A DNA stretch of 14,524 bases from Trachipleistophora hominis (lineage: Eukaryota; Microsporidia; Pleistophoridae): assembly GCA_000316135.1 (NCBI GenBank), contig JH993858.1, forward strand, positions 1,922-16,445. The letters run 5' to 3'. The notes beneath the pieces were generated by a model. It did no database searches and was not told where the DNA came from. It was given only the letters and a program-made list of their open reading frames with translations. Of this stretch, positions 1 to 6,935 are shown piece by piece (the stretch's first letter is position 1; each line of letters starts with the position of its first letter). The translations under genes were made by a program, and so were the position numbers.

Positions 1-245
1 TTGGATTGGTACATATCGCAGCAGATCGAACAGAGGCTCGTAAAATTTTAAGAATTGTAATGATTAACTTTAAATTTGAGGCTCTACGTAGTATGAGAAA
101 TGTTAAAAACGTGAAGAGAACTAAAAACGTTAACTATATTGATGAACACTTGGATTTAATACTTTGTAACAAACTTGAGAACGGCAAACGTAGGCTGAAA
201 AGAACTAAAGAATTAGAATTGATACATAAACTACACCAAGAGTAA
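1..245 (+). CDS. C-terminal end of an unidentified protein, cut by the left window edge
   Basis: The reading frame is open from the first bases of the window (codon phase starts at base 3) to a TAA at 243-245, giving about 81 residues with no in-frame stop. There is no ATG near the left edge, so this is most simply the 3' end of a gene that begins outside the window. The peptide is rich in Lys and Arg, with a short repetitive basic patch (residues like RNVKNVKRTKNVN) followed by a helical, charged tail ending in HKLHQE. No signal peptide, membrane segment or catalytic motif is visible. I do not recognise the family. The length of the open frame in such AT-rich DNA, and its charged helical character, argue that it is coding, but this rests on composition only. 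Confidence 0.5.
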   Translation, partial: GLVHIAADRTEARKILRIVMINFKFEALRSMRNVKNVKRTKNVNYIDEHLDLILCNKLENGKRRLKRTKELELIHKLHQE

Positions 246-1054
246 ATGTCTTTGTATAAGAAGAAGTGAATGGAATGTTATTGCTAGAACAAAATTAAGA
301 ATAAGAATTTTAATGTGATAAAAAAGCTTTTGGTCTCCTCTACATGAGAAGAGTAACTGACAAAACATAAATATAAGTATTAAGTGAGCGTGAAGGACAG
401 CAAAAGAATTGAAATGATCCGATTAGCACAATCAATCAAATGTAAAGTTATTATCTATTGTATGAGATGATTTATTGAATTGTAGTATTAAGAGATTAGG
501 ATCTAAGATAAGTTATAGTTATTTCTGATAAAATAAATCTTAGAAATTAATTATTATTAAAATATTTTGGTGCTACTCTAAGTACAACGATAGAGCATTC
601 ATTAATAAATGGAATGTTAATTGTTTAAGTACCAAAATTTTTTTGAAAAAGATGGTGAATAAATGTTCATTTAAATTGTTGATTCCACGTAACTAATCGC
701 TAATGTTAAATTATTCTTCATAAAAACTAAAATACAGCGATAGAACAGCATTGTTCGTATAAACTAGCCATAACATAGTTATTATTATTCTAGACGGGTA
801 TTAAATAAAAATGTTTCTACGTTTCATGACATTTCTCAGATACAACGGAGACTTTCTCTTGACATAGCAGATACATGCACAGCATATAAAATAGAAAGGT
901 ATTCTTACTGCGAAACCATCATCATTTATCGTTAGCTTTTTATAATATTGCTTGAACGTCAAATATTTACATATTGTTCTTAGGTAGAATTATTTAAAAC
1001 ATTTCTATTCGTCTGTGAGAACGTTTTCACGGTTTATTTTCTTCTTTTGGATGA
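246..1054. other. AT-rich intergenic spacer with no gene seen
   Basis: About 800 bases between the left partial gene and DPH6. I see no convincing ORF, tRNA or rRNA. A short GACGGGT-containing segment (from 791) recurs, imperfectly, just past the DPH6 stop (from 1797). The last few dozen bases presumably hold the DPH6 promoter, but no clear TATA element stands out. Confidence 0.5.
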
Positions 1055-1057
1055 CCC
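1055..1057 (+). promoter_or_regulatory. CCC motif just upstream of the DPH6 start
   Basis: A CCC triplet sits 4 nt before the ATG at 1062 in otherwise AT-rich DNA. CCC- or GGG-like motifs immediately upstream of start codons have been described as a microsporidian gene signal, thought to mark transcription starts very close to the ATG. It supports the choice of the ATG at 1062. Transcript ends cannot be read from sequence. Confidence 0.5.
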
Positions 1058-1061
1058 ATGT

Positions 1062-1775
1062 ATGAAACGCTTTGTCGGTTTAATAAGTGGCGGAAAAGAC
1101 AGTTTTTACACGATAGAACTACTCAAACAAAAAGAATACAACTTGGTTGCATTAGTATACATTAAAAGCACAGACATAGACTCGTACATGTACCAGACCG
1201 TAGGCCACGAGATGATTCCGTTTTACCGGCAAGTTTTAGATGTACCAATTTATATTATCGAAACGAATAGAAAAGCAATAAATACCGATAAAGAGTACGT
1301 GCATACACTTAATGATGAGGTTGAAGTGATATATGACCATTTATATGAGCTGCAGAAAAAAGCTGTTTTTGAGTGTGTTAGCGTGGGCGCTATAAAAAGC
1401 TATTACCAGTATAACAGGATAAAAAGTGTATGTGACAGGCTTAACCTTAGTGTATTAACGCCTCTGTTCAATCTTGATCAGAGAGTGATTTATGATGCTA
1501 TCATCGAATGTATGGATGTAGTCATTGTTAAAGTGGCATGTACAAATTTAGGAAAAGAAATTGTAGGGAAGAACTTGAACGTAATAAGTGGAATGCGGGT
1601 GGATAATTGGTGTGGTGAGGGTGGTGAGTATGAAACTGCTGTGTTAGATGCACCGTTTTTTAAAAAGAAATTACGAATAAAAAATTATGAGGTCCTGCAC
1701 CATCCAGAAGAGGAAGATAAAGAAAGGACCGTATTTTTTATGAAAATAAACGAGATTGAGGTACTTGAGAAATAA
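1062..1775 (+). CDS. DPH6: Diphthine--ammonia ligase (diphthamide synthetase)
   Basis: A cytosolic ATP-dependent amidase of the ATP pyrophosphatase (PP-loop, adenine nucleotide alpha hydrolase) superfamily. In the DPH6 family it performs the last step of diphthamide formation, amidating diphthine on the conserved histidine of elongation factor 2 with ATP and ammonium. From the ATG at 1062 the protein has 237 residues, against 267 in human DPH6. The P-loop SGGKDS is at residues 9-14 and starts almost at the N-terminus, as is normal for the family. A YQTVGHE segment lies near residue 45. The family signature CGEGGEYET at 184-192 is followed by LDAPFFKKKL. The open frame extends five codons further upstream to a TTG, but ATG 1062 matches family starts and follows a CCC motif. 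AATAAA overlaps the stop (1771-1776). The C-terminal putative endoribonuclease-like domains of yeast Dph6 are absent, so it is the short, human-like form. Confidence 0.93.
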   Translation: MKRFVGLISGGKDSFYTIELLKQKEYNLVALVYIKSTDIDSYMYQTVGHEMIPFYRQVLDVPIYIIETNRKAINTDKEYVHTLNDEVEVIYDHLYELQKKAVFECVSVGAIKSYYQYNRIKSVCDRLNLSVLTPLFNLDQRVIYDAIIECMDVVIVKVACTNLGKEIVGKNLNVISGMRVDNWCGEGGEYETAVLDAPFFKKKLRIKNYEVLHHPEEEDKERTVFFMKINEIEVLEK

Positions 1776-3098
1776 AGATAATTTTGATTATTAGTTTAGA
1801 CGGGTGTTTGAAAATTATGTTTTTATGTAGGATGGCACAGGAAAGATTTTATTATTTTTTAATTGATATTAAATTTATTTGCTACTTGTAGTACTCCCCG
1901 TCACATCATTTATAAATAAACCACCGACGGGTTACCGCTAATCATAGTCTCATCGACCTTTGATGCATGAACTAGAATGATTGTGTAATGATGTAAAATT
2001 GAAAAATCTTTTGCAAGCGCTCTTGATGTACAAAATGATTCAATGTGAAAAGTAATTATTATCATTAAGCTGAGGTTATTAGCATCTCTACGGCTACGTT
2101 CAATTATTATCGATAAAATAACATCTTATTCATCAAATTTAATAATACTCGGCCTATTTATTGATCATACTGACATTTTATTATACCTTTCTCGTTATAA
2201 ACGATCATTTTTCTGCTCAACCTGTTAAAAGTGGGATTCCATTTCAAAAGATCTTACAAACTACGGGGTTATAACCAAGCAAAGATGCATATAATTCAGT
2301 ATTAATTTGTTCTGTTCACATACTGTTGTTCCACGAACCAAAGACCGATAGCTATGGTCGGTTTCAGGTAATTACAAGAGCGCCTGTGTGTGTTGTGAAA
2401 GTAATAAAAATTCTTTTAGTTAAAAATGCACTTTGTTGTTCATAAAGTAACATCTTAGGCATAACATTAATATTAGCGCAATTAATACATTTTTATTACC
2501 GTTCACACTTGTTATATGATAGTGTGCAGTTATTTCCAGATGTTTTATTAATGTGGTGTATAACTTGTGAGGAATTCTTTTAATCAATACTTACCTTAAG
2601 CACTAATGGGCAATTTGCCCTTTTTCGTTAATATTGATTAAATGCCTTTTTGCCAAGTTATTGATCAAAACCATTGAAAGTTACACACGTTGATAGTCTG
2701 AAATTATATTACGTGTAAAATTGATTTGTTTTCTTTTAGTGATCCAAAATGGTGCGATATTAAAGGTATAACATTAGCTTTTTTAATAAATTCTTATCAA
2801 TTAAAAAAATGACGTACTATTAATGGTCTAATATCCTTTTTAATAAATTTCTACCGATTAAAAATTGTGTAATAACACGAATTATATGTCATTAAAACAA
2901 AAGAAACGTATATTTCTTATATAACCGCCTGTTTCACGTATAACATTTTTCATCCTTTCTATAAAACCACATTTATTCAAATTATCTCTTATTCCTGATT
3001 ATTTCTCTGTTTAGCATTCATAAAGGCGTTCTAATTCTTAAATCCATTCTTTTTTATACTTGGTAATAATTGATTTGTCCTTTTCACCACATATTAAG
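1776..3098. other. Long AT-rich intergenic spacer with repeats and a U1-like segment
   Basis: About 1.3 kb without a credible protein gene. It contains: a CCCGTC/GACGGG inverted pair (1897-1902 and 1926-1931); a hairpin-forming segment at 2343-2364 (arms around ACCGA and TCGGT); a 14-nt match to the yeast U1 snRNA 5' end at 2587-2600, followed by the palindrome GGGCAATTTGCCC (2608-2620) and five T's; and a 60-bp imperfect direct duplication beginning at 2746 and 2806. The rest looks unstructured. Confidence 0.5.
2746..2864. repeat. Imperfect 60-bp tandem duplication (two copies)
   Basis: Two adjacent units starting at 2746 and 2806 align over their whole length. Both run AAAATG, then a variable stretch, TATTAA.GGT.TAA.AT, TTTTTAATAAATT and finally a .GATTAAAAA or CAATTAAAAA end. 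The copies differ at many positions, so the duplication is not recent. It lies in non-coding DNA about 240 bp upstream of the next gene. Confidence 0.6.
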
Positions 3099-3154
3099 AT
3101 GAATGAGATTAAAAATGGTAAAATTGGTAAATATAAAATGAATAACTTTTTCAG
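3099..3154 (+). other. Candidate mini exon 1 plus 28-nt intron of the membrane-protein gene
   Basis: An ATG at 3099 opens ten codons that would join in phase to the ATG-initiated frame at 3160 if 3127-3154 is removed. That segment begins GTAAAT and ends TAACTTTTTCAG, meaning a branch-point-like TAAC only a few bases from a pyrimidine-AG acceptor. This is the layout of microsporidian introns, which are very short and 5'-located. A second donor-like GTAAAA at 3118 would also keep phase (37-nt intron). Without splicing, the two ATGs are in different frames. Inference only; the gene could equally start at 3160 unspliced. Confidence 0.35.
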
Positions 3155-3159
3155 GTCGT

Positions 3160-3879
3160 ATGCCAGAATACAAGTACAAAGGTGCCTTTCTTGCAAAAAC
3201 TCCGAGGGCATTAGCAAATGGAGTAGCTGTTTTGGTACTCTTAGGATCACTCATTTTCTATGTGCTATGCCTGAGATTTTCAAAGATGTATTACCGCTTT
3301 TTAATACCCGGCCTGCTACTATTCGCGTTAAGCATATGTGAATATTACAATAGAACATCTCTTTCCTATCCGATAGGTGGCCGTATAAGTAGAACGGTAG
3401 GCCAAATGGATATTTTTATAATGTTTGGTTCGTTGCTATCAATTTTGGCAGTACCAGTGATTGTATATTTCTTATACAACTTCCAATATTATAATTTAGG
3501 CACTGCACCATCTTATCTGCTCTCGTATGGTGTGTTAGCACTTTCATTTATCAATGGGTATTACTTGTCTTATTATTACGGCACCTACAAGCAGAATATG
3601 AATAAGTTCAGTTACATCACGCCTCTACGCTACGCACTCTTTATACTTCTGTTCACACCAGTAATTAGCGAATATTTCTGCGGAGCAAAATATTTTTGTG
3701 CATTCCCGATCACGTTGATGTATGTGATAGGCGTATTTACGAAATCGTTCACCAGGAATTACAAAAAACCAGTTAACATATTCTTTTTTGTGTTTGGAAT
3801 AGTAGCACTGATATATTTGGGAATGAACATGCAAAATTTAATCACGAATGTTTCAGTGAATTCAAATGTTGGTGCTTAA
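3160..3879 (+). CDS. Seven-transmembrane protein of unknown function
   Basis: A 239-residue integral membrane protein that I cannot assign to a named family. A short hydrophilic basic N-terminus (PEYKYKGAFLAKTPR) precedes about seven hydrophobic helices at roughly 21-39, 45-62, 84-106, 118-139, 156-172, 177-194 and 204-222. A polar tail of about 15 residues follows. Loops are short. One potential N-glycosylation sequon (NRT, 64-66) lies in the loop after helix 2. The sequence is rich in Tyr and Phe within membrane segments, notably the FINGYYLSYYYG stretch. No transporter, GPCR or enzyme signature is obvious. AATAAA begins on the last base of the stop codon (3879-3884). No CCC motif precedes ATG 3160; the possible upstream exon at 3099 would add 11 residues. 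Convergent with PRE4. Confidence 0.85.
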   Translation: MPEYKYKGAFLAKTPRALANGVAVLVLLGSLIFYVLCLRFSKMYYRFLIPGLLLFALSICEYYNRTSLSYPIGGRISRTVGQMDIFIMFGSLLSILAVPVIVYFLYNFQYYNLGTAPSYLLSYGVLALSFINGYYLSYYYGTYKQNMNKFSYITPLRYALFILLFTPVISEYFCGAKYFCAFPITLMYVIGVFTKSFTRNYKKPVNIFFFVFGIVALIYLGMNMQNLITNVSVNSNVGA

Positions 3880-4895
3880 ATAAACTTTTGCAATACAACG
3901 TTTTTATCTGAACAACAATTTTTTAGTTTTTAACATCGATCTATTCTTTATAATGAAGAGATCGTTTTTAATGACCATTACGAGTGTAAAAGAATCTTTA
4001 GACTGTGTGAAGGATTGTTCCTTAGTAGTTAATAATAAGACAACCATTTTCTTAATAGACGAATTTTCCTTAGTAGTTAATAATAAGACAACCATTTTCG
4101 TAATATAAAAGTCTTACTTTGTGTATTACGTGTAATATCATCACATCATTGCGCAACAATAAGTACAGTGATGGATAAATTTACAAATTTGCGCGTAAAA
4201 TTTTTAATTAGAAAACTGAACACAACGAAAGCGCTATTTACGTATTATAACAGAAAGGAGCATTTTGTAATGAAATATGTTAAAATATTGTATTTTAACA
4301 TTAAGACATGTATACATTGACAATGCAGTGAACTGAACAATCACTGATCAACTATTCATTTTTTAATTATACGTGATCTACCTGACCATAGGATTATAAA
4401 CATTGTTTTGTATAACTTAACGATTAATCTCTTATGATAGACTAGTCGTACAAAAAATAATAAAATATTACATTAAAGGAACAATCGTTCTTTAGAAAAT
4501 TAATAGTTTTAAGTTTATCACAGCTCAAATAGCACCTTTTGTATTAGAAATCTTCATAATTAAGAAAATACCTTTTCAATTAACTTCATTTACCATCTTT
4601 TTTAAAAATTGAAAGTTCGTTTAATTAACACCTCACATTCTCCATTTACTATCATCATAATGCTTTTACAGCACTACGAGGCTCGTTGTTACAAGAAGCG
4701 TCCATTCATCCGTGCCGTAGGAGTAACTCTACAATAACTCTACGATAATTGTGATGCGCACATCTCCGCCATTCTTTAGAAAAACGGAATCAAAACACCA
4801 CGATATCAACGTAAATAATAAATTTAGTTTTGGAGAATACAAAAAGATACGCGATAATAAAACGATCAAAAAACAAAATTTACATCATTTCTTTA
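3880..4895. other. AT-rich spacer between convergent genes
   Basis: About 1 kb separating the 3' ends of the membrane-protein gene and PRE4. The only structure I see is the 34-bp duplicated segment at 4018-4099. A 63-codon minus-strand ORF (3904-4095) runs across that repeat and is probably incidental. There is no RNA gene signature. Confidence 0.5.
4018..4099. repeat. 34-bp direct repeat, two identical copies at 48-bp spacing
   Basis: The segment starting TTCCTTAGTAGTTAATAATA occurs identically at 4018-4051 and 4066-4099. The 14-bp spacer and the sequence after copy 2 are only loosely alike. Perfect identity of two 34-mers in non-coding DNA suggests a recent tandem duplication. Because the period is a multiple of three, the minus strand reads through it as a 16-residue peptide repeat, which is probably a coincidence. 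Confidence 0.8.
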
Positions 4896-5564
4896 TTAGA
4901 AGTATTTTCCATCCTCCCAGTTCCCGTTCAAAACCATTTCCTCATTCTCCCATATTCCATCCTTTTCTACACCCACAATCTTGATGTGATTATCTGCCAT
5001 ACAGTCCCTGTAGTAAAGGGTTTGCATCGTTTCCTTCATCAGTTTAATCGCACCCTCACGGTCTAAGCTAGTCGAGCCGTGGCCCCTTATGTACGGTAAT
5101 GCCATGTGAGACGCAATTCCACATGCAAGAACATCATCGGTGTAGAAATTTCCAACGTTATCAATTACACCAAATATCAGGCCCTGGCCAAAGTGTTCCA
5201 CGCTGTTGATCTGCTTCTCCTGCTTTTCACTATGCTCGTCATATCCGGCAACGATCACACTCAAATTCAAGGGCATTACACGTGTTCGCTTGTAATACAT
5301 GACACGTTGAACGAATCTTATCCATTCCTTTGTTCCCATACTCTGGTCATATTCCATTTCTTCGTCACAGATTTTCTTTAATTCTTGGAAACAAGAGTAT
5401 TCTCCTCGAACTATCATCACTGTGTTGTTGGAAAGAACGTAATGCTTCTCCACTCCTCTGTTCATTTTTAGCGAGCCGTAGTTCAGCGATGTGTCCGACG
5501 AGAGTATTATACCGTTGGAATACCGGAAGGCTACTACTGACGAGGATGTTAGGATGTTCTTCAT
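4896..5564 (-). CDS. PRE4: 20S proteasome beta-7/PSMB4-type subunit
   Basis: A structural, non-catalytic beta subunit of the 20S proteasome core (yeast Pre4, human PSMB4), which degrades ubiquitinated proteins in cytosol and nucleus. The 222-residue protein has the Ntn-hydrolase beta fold from near its first residue: TSSSVVAFRYSNGIILSSD (6-24) matches the strand that opens mature PSMB4. Subfamily marks are NYGSL (28-32), the RVMYYKRTRVMPL segment (87-99) and LYYRD (183-187). No Gly-Thr cleavage site with an active Thr1 is present, as expected for this inactive subunit. Only about five residues precede the fold, so the N-terminal propeptide of other eukaryotes is essentially missing. The ATG follows CCCC at -4 to -7. 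AATAAA overlaps the stop (4892-4897). Divergent from the METTL5-like gene. Confidence 0.92.
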   Translation of the reverse strand: MKNILTSSSVVAFRYSNGIILSSDTSLNYGSLKMNRGVEKHYVLSNNTVMIVRGEYSCFQELKKICDEEMEYDQSMGTKEWIRFVQRVMYYKRTRVMPLNLSVIVAGYDEHSEKQEKQINSVEHFGQGLIFGVIDNVGNFYTDDVLACGIASHMALPYIRGHGSTSLDREGAIKLMKETMQTLYYRDCMADNHIKIVGVEKDGIWENEEMVLNGNWEDGKYF

Positions 5565-5567
5565 TGA

Positions 5568-5571
5568 GGGG
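5568..5571 (-). promoter_or_regulatory. CCCC motif just upstream of the PRE4 start
   Basis: On the minus strand the bases CCCCTCA directly precede the ATG. This is the same arrangement as at DPH6 (C-run about 4 nt before ATG) and fits the microsporidian CCC-like start signal. It makes ATG 5564 the likely start and implies a very short leader. Confidence 0.55.
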
Positions 5572-6338
5572 TGTGAAACATAAAAAACTGAAAAGGGCCT
5601 TTAATTTTTGTTTGATGAGTGTATTGAGATGAAAAAGGATTGGTGATCATAGCACCATGAAACAAAAATTGGTTGCTATGATCAGGTTTGGTGGGTCAGA
5701 GAGTGTCTTTGTAAATTTTGATGTAATAAAAATAAATAAAAACACTTTTATAAAAAGGTTTCAATGTATGAAATGATGAGTGAAAGTAAACCTTAGCTTC
5801 AGAAAGGATTGTCCACGTAAAAAATATTTTCGTATTGCATCGTAGAGAAATAACAAAATGATCATCACACCATCATGTGAATCTTTTTATTATGATGATC
5901 GTAAAAATAATAAAATTAACAACTCTATGAGGAGATAAAATTACGAGTTTGAGCTATTCTACTGCGTAGCATTAAAAATGATTAAAAGTACGATAATACG
6001 TCCTTAATGAGGAAAATATGAAAAGTTACCGCCAGTTGCAATGTAGAATGCTTTTTCTTGAAAACAATTCTAATATAAAACTGGAAAGGAATTTACATTA
6101 TGAGAGCAATCTCAGGAATAAAAGAAATTTTAGATAAAATTCTACCATTGATTTCAACGCTAATCAAGTATCAAGAAAATTAACGACATAAAATATTGAT
6201 GAAGAGGTCCGCACCACCAAGGGCAGTATCAAACGCGTTATGGATGTGCAACTGTTAGACCATGCCATCTCATACTTGGATTACATCGTAAAATTAAAAT
6301 TTTGGGCTAAAATAATTTTAATTTTGACGAGCCTTGCG
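5572..6338. other. Divergent promoter region between PRE4 and the METTL5-like gene
   Basis: An AT-rich spacer of about 770 bases serving two divergent genes. It holds a long stem-loop at 5644-5684 and a weaker inverted pair, GATCATCA (5860-5867) with TGATGATC (5893-5900). An in-frame upstream extension of the methyltransferase reading frame starts at ATG 6240 but is probably not used. No other gene is seen. Confidence 0.45.
5644..5684. repeat. Inverted repeat (11-bp perfect arms) upstream of PRE4
   Basis: TGATCATAGCA (5644-5654) and TGCTATGATCA (5674-5684) are exact reverse complements. CCA (5655-5657) can pair with TGG (5670-5672) around a single bulged T, leaving a 12-nt A-rich loop. It lies 80 bp upstream of the PRE4 ATG in a divergent promoter, so an operator-like or cruciform element is possible. 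No target-site duplication or ORF suggests a transposon. Confidence 0.6.
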
Positions 6339-6935
6339 ATGAAACTAAAGGACGTAAAATCAAGGCTTTCCCAGCTTAAACCATTTAAAACACCAAAAAT
6401 TAAATATGAGCAGTACATCACGCCACCATCACTCTCAGCAACAACAATTCATATGATTGAGACCGTATACAACGATATTCACGGAAAGAGTGTTCTTGAC
6501 CTGTGCGGTGGAACTGGAATGTTGGGGATTACGTGTGCGTTCTACGATCCTCTATCTGTTGTAAACGTAGATATTGACAGGGATGCCTTGGAGATATGCC
6601 GGACAAACATGTTGATGGTCGATAAACACGTCGATTTAATAAATTGTGATTTTCAGAATCTAAGGTTAAACACTAAATTTGACACTTGTGTTATGAACCC
6701 GCCATTTGGTATGAAGTGCAAGGGCAGCGATGTACTGGCAATTGAGTCCGCATTGAGATGTAGTAACGTAGTGTACGTGCTGCATTCGACGAAAACACGC
6801 GAATATTACTTAAATAAATTTGATAATATTGAGGTCATAGCTGAGACTAAGTATGATCTGCCCAGTTCATATCTCTTTCATAAGAAGAAAAATAAGGTGA
6901 TAGATGTTGACTTATACAGAATTGCAAACTGCTAG
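6339..6935 (+). CDS. METTL5: METTL5-like 18S rRNA adenosine N6-methyltransferase
   Basis: A class I SAM-dependent methyltransferase of the METTL5 family, which in humans makes m6A on 18S rRNA together with TRMT112. From ATG 6339 it has 198 residues (human 209). Order of motifs: an N-terminal MKLKDVKSRLSQL and YEQY segment typical of the family; SAM motif I DLCGGTGMLG (54-63); acidic DID (78-80) after strand 2; catalytic NPPFG (120-124), the N6-adenine signature; LHSTKTREYY (148-157); and the C-terminal YDLPSSYLFHKKK with VDLYRI, nearly diagnostic of METTL5. The frame continues upstream to ATG 6240 (33 more residues, hydrophobic, without a family counterpart). I prefer 6339 because family proteins start at this point, but no CCC motif flanks either ATG. 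It ends with consecutive TAG TGA stops. Confidence 0.9.
   Translation: MKLKDVKSRLSQLKPFKTPKIKYEQYITPPSLSATTIHMIETVYNDIHGKSVLDLCGGTGMLGITCAFYDPLSVVNVDIDRDALEICRTNMLMVDKHVDLINCDFQNLRLNTKFDTCVMNPPFGMKCKGSDVLAIESALRCSNVVYVLHSTKTREYYLNKFDNIEVIAETKYDLPSSYLFHKKKNKVIDVDLYRIANC

Noticed and set aside
415..445. GATTAGCA resembling the U6 snRNA core after the ACAGAGA box
   Set aside because: No ACAGAGA or AGC triad in the right order and no 3' T-run at the right distance; only eight bases match.
2330..2375. Stem-loop with ACCGA/TCGGT arms looking like a tRNA anticodon arm
   Set aside because: No acceptor stem, A box or GTTCRA-type B box can be fitted on either strand.
3904..4095. 63-codon minus-strand ORF with a 16-residue peptide repeat
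   Set aside because: The repeat is explained by the 48-bp DNA period; there is no CCC motif or recognisable protein, and it sits in a convergent spacer.
6240..6338. Start of the methyltransferase at the upstream ATG
   Set aside because: The 33 extra residues have no counterpart in METTL5 proteins, and the next ATG aligns with the family start; kept as an alternative only.
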